From Darksidea phi (lineage: Eukaryota > Ascomycota > Dothideomycetes > Pleosporales > Lentitheciaceae): 64,000 nucleotides of DNA. The notes under the pieces are model-generated. The model saw only the letters and a list, made by a program, of their open reading frames with translations, searched no databases and was not told the origin of the DNA. The stretch spans positions 496,001 to 560,000 of the forward strand of contig JASJFT010000001.1 in the NCBI GenBank assembly GCA_030770425.1. Direction: 5' to 3'. The translations under genes and the position numbers were made by a program. Shown here in pieces: positions 55,853 to 64,000 of this stretch (position 1 is the first letter of the stretch; every line of letters begins with the position of its first letter).

Positions 55853-57455
55853 CTACGCGCCCTCGCTGCCAAACTCCTGCGTCCATTCCGAGTTCCGGTT
55901 AAGATCTTCTTTACTGACAGTGGGTCGCGAGGCCTTAATGGCTTTGATGAAGTCCTTTACGCGAAGAGGTGGCTCGGCTAGTTGTTCGCCGTCGAGGTCG
56001 GTCCAGGACATTTCTTTTGCTTCGGGGTCACCGGGGGAGCAGGGTGTCCATTTTTGCTCACCTTCTACCGTGATCTAAGCGATATTAGTGACCGAGCTTT
56101 GAGTTACGGGATAGGTTAAGAACGTACGGGTTTGTAGTGTGTCGCTGTCTGAATTAAGCGCACGGGCTGCATCAATGCGTCTTGCACTGCGATCGAGATA
56201 TCGGAGCCAGAGTATCCTTCGCTTAACTCTCCTAGTTTCTTGTAGTCCGCCTGAGTCAGTTCGCATGGCGTGTTTCCGACAGCAAGTTCGAACATTTTCA
56301 TTCTCGCGGGGAAATCTGGCAAGCTGATATGCACTCTTCGCTGGAATCGTCGTCGGATAGCTGCATCGAGTTGCCATGGGATGTTTGTTGCGCCGAGAAT
56401 GAGAACGCCGCGCGAGTCTTTGCCTACACCGTCCATTTGTACGAGGAGTTCGGTCTTGATACGTCGTGACGCTTCGGATTCGCCTTCGCCTCGGGGACCG
56501 CAGAGAGCGTCGATTTCATCGATGAAGATGATAGAAGGCTTGTTTTCGCGGGCCATGCCGAAGAGCTGCTTTACCAATCTATTTCTTGTTAGTTTCTCGT
56601 ATACCTCTCAAGGTTCCGAGGTATCTTACCGCTCAGACTCTCCCATCCACTTGCTCACCAAGTCAGAACTTGATACGCTGAAGAAGGTGCTGTTCGCTTC
56701 TGTCGCCACCGCTTTTGCCAAATAGCTCTTACCCGTACCTGGTGGTCCATACAGTAATATACCTTTCCACGGTTGCCGCTTGCCGGTGAACAGGTGTGGA
56801 AACTTGATGGGTAATATGACAGCCTCCTTCAGCGCCTCCTTTGCCATATCGAGGCCGGCTACGTCTTCCCACCGAATGTTGGGCTTCTCTGTGAGAATGG
56901 CGCCGGCGAGTGCGCCGCGGAGCTTCTTGGAGTCGCCGTCTTGTTCATCATCGTCGTTGTCCCTGTGATGCCCAGGCCATATTAGCTATCGTCTTCGAAT
57001 AAACAGCGTGGAACATACTTCTGGCCCTTTCCGCTCCCTCCTGCTGCCTTGCCGTTTGAGCCCATTGCTGCGGGCTTCTTGCGATTTGAGGCGTCGTCCT
57101 GGTTTAGGTGGGCTTTGAGCTTTTCGGCGCGCTCCATGTACTCTGCCACCTTTCCCCGTATCATCTCCTTTGATTTTTGGTTCTTCTCCCCTATCTAACG
57201 TCAGTAGTGTTCCGTCGACAGGGTAGCGTGCGGTGCATGGAGCGTTGTGGAGAGTTTCCGACGTACATTTTAGAGCGAGCATGAATAGCTCGACTACAAG
57301 GTGTTAGCAGGTATGCTATAGTTTGGTAATTTTCAGTTCAACTTACGAGCACTGTAGTACATCTGGTAGGCCTTCTCATAGTCGCCCGCTGTGTCCGTCT
57401 CTATGGCCTTCTTGACCGATTCAATGGCGCGGCCCAGAAAGTCCGCGTTACTCAT
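55853..57455 (-). CDS. vps4: ESCRT disassembly ATPase Vps4
   Basis: Six exons: 57347..57455, 57267..57293 (27 nt), 57019..57190, 56630..56962, 56128..56578 and 55853..56074, giving 437 aa. Introns are 57294..57346, 57191..57266, 56963..57018, 56579..56629 and 56075..56127. The MIT domain (1-75) is spread over three exons, with the tiny second exon encoding LELFMLALK. The linker is Gly/Ser/Asp-rich. The AAA domain has Walker A GPPGTGKS, pore-loop KWMG, Walker [11 protein letters not shown], and the RRRF arginine fingers. The Vps4-specific beta domain insert carries [14 protein letters not shown] (about 375), then the C-terminal helix. Vps4 disassembles ESCRT-III on endosomes and at cytokinesis sites using ATP. 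The gene is complete and conserved; it is divergent from the prefoldin gene across 400 bp. Confidence 0.96.
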
Positions 57456-57855
57456 TGTGCGCGCTTATACTAGAGGTACTGCAACAAGCTGTCCGTCGTC
57501 TCCTAGGGTGCTTGTCGCGTTGGGTCCTGTGTGAACGGCCGAATCGCTGGAGGCGGGCGCGGGGCAAGAAAGCGGTTGTTATTGGCACTCGAGGGCGTTT
57601 AGTGGCGCTCGTAGAAGCTGGGAAGCCAAGCGTATTGTTGCAAGGGTGTGAAAGACGGAGGATTATGTTTGACGAAAGTGTTTTCGAGGCAGTAGACGAT
57701 GAACGTCTCAGCGGTGTTGGTCGCTAGGTGCCCACAGTCCATCAACCACCAGTGCCCCGCTTTCGCGCTAACCCGAGCCAGAGCTAGACATCCCGCCTCC
57801 ACCATCGAACAGCTTTCCAAACTTTTTGACATCATTTACTCGGCACCCACCAGCG
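57456..57855. promoter_or_regulatory. Divergent promoter region of Vps4 and prefoldin subunit 6
   Basis: 400 bp between divergent start codons. Short frames on both strands are shadows. No motif is claimed. Confidence 0.55.
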
Positions 57856-58429
57856 ATGAGCGAGGTGCAGAAGAAGCTCCAAGAGCTTTCCGACAGCTAC
57901 CAGAAGCTGCAGGGAGGCATGACAGCGCCCAACTTTTCGAGAGGAAAATCGCTTACTATGCACAGAGCTCTCCACCAACGTAGAGGCGCGCCAGAAGCTC
58001 GAGTCGCAGCAACAGGAGAACACCACGGTGAAGAAGGTCGGCAAATTCCTCGTCACTACGAATGCTTGGATTGATACTTTGATGCAGGAATTCGACCTCC
58101 TCGATGATGATGCGAATATCTACAAGCAGATCGGACCGGTGCTCTTGAAGCAGGACAAGACAGAAGCCGTCATGGCTGTAAATGGGCGTTTGGACTTTAT
58201 TGAGAAGGAGATGTGAGGAGTTATATATGCCGGCCAAGTCGTAGTACTGATTAGGGGCAGAAAGCGCATCGAGGGACAAATACAGGGCGTGCAAGACAAG
58301 AGCGAGAAGGTCAAGACGGAGGTAGGTCTCGTGTCTATTTCAACTATGTTTCGGGAATGCTAATAGCACTCGAAGATCATTCAGATACAATCGGCGGCAC
58401 AGCAGTCACAAGAGGTGGCAGCTACATGA
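57856..58429 (+). CDS. Prefoldin subunit 6 (beta-type)
   Basis: Five exons: 57856..57916, 57966..58036, 58088..58212, 58261..58321 and 58376..58429, giving 123 aa, the usual size. Introns are 57917..57965, 58037..58087, 58213..58260 and 58322..58375. The first intron begins GC rather than GT (GGAG|GCATGA) and ends CACAG; no GT donor fits the frame, and using the GC site restores KLQGELSTNVEARQKLESQ. The last acceptor could instead be the AATAG at 58361-58365, adding His-Ser-Lys in frame. The protein is two coiled-coil helices (about 3-50 and 75-120) joined by a beta hairpin (LLDDDANIYKQIGPVLLKQ), the beta-prefoldin fold. It is a subunit of the hexameric chaperone that delivers nascent actin and tubulin to the cytosolic chaperonin. 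Confidence 0.93.
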
Positions 58430-58788
58430 GAGGGGATGAACGCGGTGCTCTACAAAAATGATACCCTTTGATAAATATATGTTTCCCCTCCTGAAACCCT
58501 GGCCTCAACAGCCGGATGGTACTATTGATTCGGAAGAGATACAATTCCCCAGGGGCTCAGAGCCAAATTAGTAAAGTTCTTCCAAAAGGGTCTTGATATC
58601 TATTATTATGATTGGAAGCAACGATGATTTGCGAGAATACAACGGGTTCAATACTTCTAGACACTCCAAAGCGTCACAAAAGGCAACAGCTGGGGAAGAT
58701 AGCTAGTGATGGCCTTGGACACCCGTGGAATGCTTAATACTAAGCTTGGCCACACCGGCTTCTCAACCACTCGCCATCCTCAGCGCGC
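58430..58788. other. Convergent intergenic region
   Basis: Between the 3' ends of the prefoldin gene and the BTB-repeat gene. I see no gene. Confidence 0.5.
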
Positions 58789-61164
58789 TTAATCGTGCAG
58801 GTAACTCTGAGGATCTTTCTCCCAGTGCGGACGGCTCATTCGTGACAGGCACCGCCTGTCAACCCCGACTACATCACGCCGGAACCGCTCCGGAGTGTCG
58901 TGCAACTCGTCATTTAGAAGGGGATGTTTTAATTCCTGCCATACCCAGACGTCTATCATCAGAAGCCGCAGCTTGGGGAGCGGCTCCCGATACCATCCAT
59001 CCCGGCCCTTCTCACGATGGGCCTCTTCATAAACCTTGGTAACAATCGTAGGGTTAGGGACCCAATCCGCTTCCCTAATAGTATGGATGAGTCCTCTCAT
59101 TATGTCGTTCATGAACTTGACGTCCCAGATACGCCATGCGTATCCATACAACTTGACGAGGAAGTTCATAGTGCGTTTAGCACGCGAGTTCATGCTCCGC
59201 TCAAATCCCGCGATTGGGATCTTGTTGTTGTATAGCCAGTTTACGTACGCGCGGACCACGTGGAAATCCCCGTCGGCATCGACATAGCCATGCTGCATGA
59301 TGCTATTCTCGTTTAGCTTTCGGAACTTACGCGATGATGAACGGAGCTTGCTCAAGTGCACGTTGACACTCGGGCCATCGAAGCCCCGAACTCGCAGTTT
59401 GATGACGGGGCCGTCACCATATTGGGAGCCAGTAGAGTCCTCCCTCATGTATATATCTGCTTGGTGTGGCGGACCGGTCGTATTGCGTCGATTGTTCATC
59501 GGATAGTGGAACCCAGGAAGTAAGCCCCTATTCGGAAATGAGCTCCTACCGGGACTCAACGCGGCAGCGGCATGTTCAGACCTGTCCCCCCGGCCCACCC
59601 CACTGGCCGGGCGATCCACACGGGAGCTCCGACTCGGCAACTGGATCGGGTCTCTAATCCTAATTGCTTCGGCTTCGTTAACGCGAGGATCCTCGAGCGC
59701 TGGATTCTCCTCAAAGCGGGTCCGTCGAGGGGTGCTCGCAGAGGTGGTCGAATGGGCACGACCAGTCGTGTGTCCTAGCCAGGGAACATTTCCGTATGCT
59801 AAAGTGGCAGGAGCACGGCTAGACGCCCTCTGCGACTGCGTACCTGCAAGAGACGCTGCAGCTGCCTGCTCCATCTGCCACTGATATTCTTCTTCGTCAT
59901 GAACGGTGTATGACGCCATTGAAGAGGCAGCGGGAGTCACAGTGGTTCCAGTATAAGCTGCCGCAGCAGCATAAGCATCGGCAGGAGATTTGCCTGCAAC
60001 GACCGACGCCGGAACTTGCACCTGCTTCGGAATGGTCACTGGTACCATGATCTCATCTGCCTGATGAGAGCGATAAGCTGGCCGAGCCAGAGCAGGCTGT
60101 GAAACATTCGACCGCGAGGCAATCGGCGAAGCGGCAGTTGGCTGTGGGATCCCTCGCTGTAATCCAACCGGTGGGGCGCATGGTACTGGCTGACATCGAG
60201 CCTGTGTCTGGACCGAAGTCTGCAGTGACGGATATCGTGTCTGGAACCCTCTAGCCGTATACTGCTCCCTCACTGAGTCTCTGTCTGATTCGGGGTAACC
60301 ACCTGGCAACTTAGAGGTTCGCTTATTCACACGCTCCCGCGTAGGTGGTTGCTGGGGCATCGCAGGCTCACCCCCGTGCTCGGTCAAGTGTGTGGCATCC
60401 AGCTGATCGGCGAGCCTTGAAGCCTCCCGAGTATAAGCCTCCCGAGTATAAGCCTTGTTAGCATATGCCTTGTTAGCATATGCCTCGTTAGCATATGCCT
60501 TGTTAGCATATGCCTCGTTAGCATATGCCTTGTTAGCATATGCCTCGTTAGCATATGCCCCATTAGCATATGCCCCGTTAGCATATGCCCCGTTAGCATA
60601 CGCCCCGTTAGCTCCGTTGGCATGAGGCTCGTTAGCGTACGTTTCGTTAGCCTCGTTGGCATAAGGCTCGTTGGCATAAGGCTCGTTAGCATACGTTTCG
60701 TTGGCCTCGTTGGCATAAGGCTCGTTAGCATACGCCTCGTTAACCCCGTTGGCATGAGGCTCGTTAGCATACGCCTCATTAGCCTCGTTGGCATAAGATG
60801 CTTTCGGATAAGCCTCGCTCGTAGGGCCAGCCCGCCTGGCGAACCTATCGACGGGAAACCCGGACCCAGGGTGGGCTACTCGTTCAGGAGCTGGATCTTC
60901 AACCCTCTGTTCTTTCTTTGCACCATTTCTGCCTGTGGTCGTCTTTCTCCTAAAAATGCCCCAACTGTTGTTAACCGCAGGGGTGGGCTCTGGTACAAAT
61001 ACTGGCTGGTTTGCAATCGGCCGCTCTGCAGGGTTTCCTGAGAGAGAAGCCGCTCGCTCTTTGGCTCGTTTCTGTCTTTCTCCTCCATCGAACTTGAGTT
61101 TGAACTCCAAGTCCGGGCCTTTACTACCCTTAGATTTCCGAAAGTACAATCTTGGGTCTGACAT
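58789..61164 (-). CDS. Large BTB-like protein with an AYANE pentapeptide-repeat region
   Basis: Single open frame of 791 aa. The N-terminal 115 residues are basic and polar. Residues about 118-248 are a tandem array of five-residue units (consensus Y-A-N-E-A/P, variants with Gly or Lys at position 4, His at position 1) broken by three-residue partial units. Residues about 250-580 are Ser/Pro/Ala-rich, probably disordered. Residues about 585-690 resemble the fungal BTB/POZ-type fold: VIKLRVRGFDGPSVNVHLSKLRSSS, then YVDADGDFHVVRAYVNWLYNNKIP and LVKLYGYAWRIWDVKFMNDIM. The adjacent 62649-63239 gene has the same C-terminal layout. BTB domains dimerise or recruit cullin-3; whether this one does is unknown. 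The repeat stays in frame across its whole length, which argues the frame is real. No signal peptide. Function unrecognised. Confidence 0.75.
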   Translation of the reverse strand: MSDPRLYFRKSKGSKGPDLEFKLKFDGGERQKRAKERAASLSGNPAERPIANQPVFVPEPTPAVNNSWGIFRRKTTTGRNGAKKEQRVEDPAPERVAHPGSGFPVDRFARRAGPTSEAYPKASYANEANEAYANEPHANGVNEAYANEPYANEANETYANEPYANEPYANEANETYANEPHANGANGAYANGAYANGAYANGAYANEAYANKAYANEAYANKAYANEAYANKAYANKAYTREAYTREASRLADQLDATHLTEHGGEPAMPQQPPTRERVNKRTSKLPGGYPESDRDSVREQYTARGFQTRYPSLQTSVQTQARCQPVPCAPPVGLQRGIPQPTAASPIASRSNVSQPALARPAYRSHQADEIMVPVTIPKQVQVPASVVAGKSPADAYAAAAAYTGTTVTPAASSMASYTVHDEEEYQWQMEQAAAASLAGTQSQRASSRAPATLAYGNVPWLGHTTGRAHSTTSASTPRRTRFEENPALEDPRVNEAEAIRIRDPIQLPSRSSRVDRPASGVGRGDRSEHAAAALSPGRSSFPNRGLLPGFHYPMNNRRNTTGPPHQADIYMREDSTGSQYGDGPVIKLRVRGFDGPSVNVHLSKLRSSSRKFRKLNENSIMQHGYVDADGDFHVVRAYVNWLYNNKIPIAGFERSMNSRAKRTMNFLVKLYGYAWRIWDVKFMNDIMRGLIHTIREADWVPNPTIVTKVYEEAHREKGRDGWYREPLPKLRLLMIDVWVWQELKHPLLNDELHDTPERFRRDVVGVDRRCLSRMSRPHWEKDPQSYLHD
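60421..60800 (-). repeat. 15-bp minisatellite encoding AYANE-type pentapeptides
   Basis: About 22 full 15-bp units plus five 9-bp partial units within the BTB-like gene. The plus-strand unit reads about ttagcatatgcctcg with frequent changes at the last codon. The most homogeneous block is 60460-60600; units further right diverge more, consistent with expansion from the left side. Unit length is a multiple of three, so copy number changes keep the frame. Confidence 0.92.
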
Positions 61165-62648
61165 GTGTGGCGACGTTCGTCGTTGGTGTGCTGCGGGAGA
61201 TGATAGGCGCTGTCTGAGTAGCAGTCCGAGGGGTGGTCTGCAGTAGTCGCTGTGGTATCGTATAAGTTGTGCTGTAGGCTTTCTTCGTAGTCGATCAAGC
61301 TTTGGCTGTTGCTCCGGGGTTGCGGTGCTCTGTGCGTTTGCTGCTTAATTTTCTTTTGGTGGCCCATTGGAAGGTTTATATAGTTTAGGAATCGAGATTG
61401 GACTCGATTCAGTCACTAACTTTGAGTATATTCTCACAATCCGCAGAGGGAAAACATTGTTAGATTGCATTGCATCGTAAAGGGACTTTGATCTACGGAG
61501 GCTTTTGAGGCGCCATTTGGGCGGCGTATGTCACTAAGGGCTTTCTGGCTGGCATATACTTGGGATGCGGTGAAACAGAGCGTACGATGGAAAATGGAGT
61601 ATATTTCACACTTGAGGTAAGCGGTAGATCTACAAGGGATGGTTCTATTATTAGCAGGATTGGCTCTGGTGTTCCAGCGAGCAAAGACATGGGCGTTAAG
61701 ATTTTCACATTGTGAAGGACGAGAGTGAGAGCGAGCGAAACAGCACCTGGCTATTTCCACTCCCGTTGTGACCGCTAGCAACTCCTTTGCCTCAAATTAC
61801 ATTGTGTTAGCCAAATGTCATCCATGGAAGGAAAGCAGGATGGTATGCCCTTTGATCGCACGAGGTTACCAACCATTGAAGCGGAAACGGGAAGAGAGTT
61901 GCCTGGATCGTGATACCAGCTTTCACTAAGCTTGTCGATGTGGATACTCTATACGCCCACTGGGCCCACAAAAGAACACACTTTCTTACCTTCACTCAGT
62001 TTTACCAATCACAGACGAGGAAGCTATGTGACAACGCCTACGCGGTATTAGTCTAATGCATCCGTCTTCGGCGAGATGACTAGGGACATTGACTTCACAA
62101 CCACTATGTTTAATATCTTAATCTGAAAGATTTTTACTGGCAAGCGCTGCCTGCCGGATAACCTTGTATCATGTGCGAAAGCACGCCGTTGAGGTTGCTA
62201 GGCAAGCGTTTCTGGCTGGACTTTACTGTGCTGAGGTTGAGAATGGACAAAAGAAGACATTTTGAATAGAAGCTATGGGTAAGATGATAGATGGGAATGC
62301 TCTATCGAATGGTCGCCCATGGGCGTCGAATCAATCAGCGTATTTTGAGAAAAGGGATAGGGGGGAGGGCTTTTTGGTTTTAATTTGAGCCTATCGCGTG
62401 GTAAGATTCCACCGCGAGATGAGCTAGGATTGAATTCATGCTAGGAAAGATTGGAAACACTTCGAATGAGGACTGGTCAGCAGTGTAGTATTGCGCCTTG
62501 AAGGCAACCATGATTGGATAACCTAGAACACGGGCCGTAAGTTTCGCTGCCCCCCTCAGATGCGTCTAAATGGTGTAGCTTGTGCCTAAATCGCATTTCC
62601 AGATCACTACTCAATAAAGTCTACGATATAGGCACGATATCGGTGTGC
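61165..62648. other. Intergenic region
   Basis: Promoter of the BTB-repeat gene and 3' flank of the second BTB gene. A 163-aa minus frame at 60876-61367 runs out of frame over the repeat gene's start and is a shadow. No gene supported. Confidence 0.5.
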
Positions 62649-63239
62649 TTAGACCTCCTTCTCCTCGTGGTATTTATAAGAAGCACCCTTCCATGGTCGC
62701 TCAGGTAGCGAAGGACGTTTCGCTATCATCCCAACCACCACATCCACAAGCAGCTCTCTCGGAGAATAACGTAGGATGTTCTTCCAATCATCGCTCTGCG
62801 CATGAGCTATATAGATGTGGACGTCCGCCAGCAGGCGTCTAGCGGGTGAACCGGTCGTAGTGCCCTTGTAAATAGTATTTATTGGATCCGCACCTGGGCA
62901 TATCCTAGATTCGACTACCGCAGCTACGATGGCGTCGATTACGGTATTCTTAAATGTCGTATCCATGATTTTCTCGCCAAAGACATAGGCGCAGCCAAGA
63001 AATTCGTGGGTTTTGCCTATGTCATCTCCTGGAGTGGGAAGTTGTCGATAGTAAAGCCAATGGGCATATGCCTTTACGACGTCGAGATTGTCGTCGGCGA
63101 GGTCAATCGTGTCTGGATCTGCTCTTGATTCAGACCATTCTTTTTTCGTTGCTCTCCTGAAGAAGGCTGAGGTCGCACACAGGATGTTCTTGTGGACGTT
63201 GACTATAACATTTTGCACAGCTTTCGGTCTCGGTGCCAT
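62649..63239 (-). CDS. BTB/POZ-type domain protein
   Basis: Single open frame of 196 aa. The N-terminus (PKAVQNVIVNVHKNILCATSAFFRR) matches the fungal BTB entry strand-helix, where a ligand-free protein normally starts after a 'degg...f.vh..ll...S..F' pattern; the usual first strand is short or missing here, so an upstream exon may exist. The core continues with IDLADDNLDVVKAYAHWLYYRQLP, the family's conserved segment (D...V..Y..WLY), then LGCAYVFGEKIMDTTFKNTVIDAIV, the typical 'l..lYvlaekl....lkn.vid.i' helix. The last third is a divergent helical tail. Many fungi have large families of such proteins of unknown function. The protein resembles the C-terminal half of the 58789-61164 product, suggesting local relatives. 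Confidence 0.72.
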   Translation of the reverse strand: MAPRPKAVQNVIVNVHKNILCATSAFFRRATKKEWSESRADPDTIDLADDNLDVVKAYAHWLYYRQLPTPGDDIGKTHEFLGCAYVFGEKIMDTTFKNTVIDAIVAAVVESRICPGADPINTIYKGTTTGSPARRLLADVHIYIAHAQSDDWKNILRYSPRELLVDVVVGMIAKRPSLPERPWKGASYKYHEEKEV

Positions 63240-63837
63240 TGCCCACCGACACTGACAGCTTGATGATGCGATCGGATAGGCTTATTGCTAATTTTAGTGC
63301 ATGTACTTTCAATAGAGAAACGAACAGACTTACTCAATAGCTTTAGTGGGTGCGATTCGAGGATCTGCAGACTCTGGAGTTGTAGATACTGGCATGACTC
63401 AGTGTTGTTGAGGTATTTGTGGTTGCGAAGTCTATGTGTTAAGCAGGCAAACACTAAGGTAATAAATAGTCAAGAGCGAACATCATTCACCTATTGGGCG
63501 GTAGTTGTCTGTGCGTGATAGTCGGTTGGGCCTTTCAGAGTTGCCACTCAGACAAAAGGAACCTCTTCCGTAGCGTGAAACGGCATGGTGACATCACAAG
63601 TTTAATACCCTTTCGCCGATAAGATGAACGAGGCGCTCAATGCTAAATTATTTCCATGAGGAGTGCTTTCCCTCCTCTGCTAAATGGGTTCAAGCCGAGG
63701 CGAAGTTGCGTTACGTCTCGAAATGCAAAGTTGTGAAGACTCTATCGCACTCGTTATCTACCGTAAAAAGGGCGGACACCGGCCACATTGTTTATACATT
63801 GTCGTAAAGTCGTTTCTCTTCAACCTCCACAACCCAC
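63240..63837. other. Intergenic region
   Basis: Upstream of the second BTB gene; a possible extra 5' exon of that gene may be here but I cannot define it. No other gene seen. Confidence 0.45.
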
Positions 63838-64000
63838 TCACTGTGTTCTATTGAACCCAGCCCTCGTCAACCGCCGGCGCAGCTCCAGACTTGCAGTAGG
63901 CGCCCGCTCTTCGGCCCCAGACATAGTACTATCCTCGACCAATCGTGCCATGCCAGACAGGTCTTGTGTAGGAAGGTTAAGGTTTGGTATCTCCTGCATG
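63838..64000 (-). CDS. Possible partial coding region at the right edge
   Basis: An open minus-strand frame of 54 codons runs from the window edge to a stop at 63838. It has Met residues near its beginning (MQEIPNLNLPTQDLSGMARL) and an Arg-rich end (ELRRRLTRAGFN). It could be the 3' end of a gene extending beyond the window, or a first exon: the sequence CAGTGAGTGGG at the apparent stop would also serve as a splice donor. Too short to identify. Confidence 0.3.
   Translation of the reverse strand, partial: MQEIPNLNLPTQDLSGMARLVEDSTMSGAEERAPTASLELRRRLTRAGFNRTQ

Noticed and set aside
60384..60794. 136-aa minus-strand frame of repeated Met-Leu-Thr units
   Set aside because: A second reading frame of the 15-bp minisatellite inside the BTB-like gene; the main frame extends far beyond both sides of the repeat.

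Overview
This 64 kb window is nuclear chromosomal DNA of a filamentous ascomycete, most likely a Dothideomycete. The evidence is consistent: short spliceosomal introns (mostly 44-60 bp) with GT(A/G)(A/C)GT donors and CTAAC/CTAAT branch sites, gene spacing of about 2.4 kb, and fungus-specific genes (white collar-1, DASH subunit Dam1, Ytp1-like protein, fungal rhodopsin-like 7TM protein, fungal PEBP, BTB-domain proteins). The class assignment is inference; no rRNA or marker gene is present to fix it. All coding coordinates below are CDS bounds (start codon to stop codon) with introns reconstructed by hand from splice motifs and reading-frame continuity; exon coordinates are in the evidence text.

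Layout. 0.5-5.3 kb: secreted PEBP-like protein, a Ser/Pro-rich hypothetical protein and a mitochondrial carrier. 6.3-7.3 kb: a Ras-family GTPase with a 17-nt exon. 8.7-12.0 kb: the blue-light receptor/transcription factor WC-1, divergent from mitochondrial ribosomal protein uS2m (12.7-14.0 kb). 14.9-20.4 kb: a CRAL-TRIO lipid-transfer protein with a mitochondrial-type N-terminus, kinetochore protein Dam1 and a Ytp1-like membrane protein. 22.2-24.7 kb: a divergent redox pair (quinone-oxidoreductase-like MDR and a Cys-type glutathione transferase). 27.1-30.8 kb: a 7TM rhodopsin-like protein and protein disulfide isomerase. 32.6-36.0 kb: decapping-associated helicase DHH1, divergent from a rhomboid protease. 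36.8-45.0 kb: a four-C2H2 zinc-finger protein, an unrecognised modular AT-hook/acidic-motif protein and SAGA subunit Spt7. 45.9-58.4 kb: a dense housekeeping block (VanZ-like protein, ribosomal protein eS26, CBS-PB1 protein, importin Kap121/Pse1, ESCRT ATPase Vps4, prefoldin subunit 6). 58.8-64 kb: a looser, probably lineage-specific end with two BTB-type proteins, one carrying a long pentapeptide repeat.

How the genes relate. There are no operons. Head-to-head pairs sharing a promoter region are frequent: WC-1/uS2m, CRAL-TRIO/Dam1, MDR/GST, DHH1/rhomboid, Spt7/VanZ, eS26/CBS-PB1, Vps4/prefoldin. Most genes are unconnected core functions (translation, nuclear transport, ESCRT, chromatin, RNA decay). 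I found no CRISPR array, transposon, rRNA or convincing tRNA, and no secondary-metabolite or defence cluster. The best candidates for undescribed biology are the modular protein at 38.0-40.2 kb, with repeated phase-0 exons and SUMO-interacting-like motifs, and the pentapeptide-repeat BTB protein at 58.8-61.2 kb.
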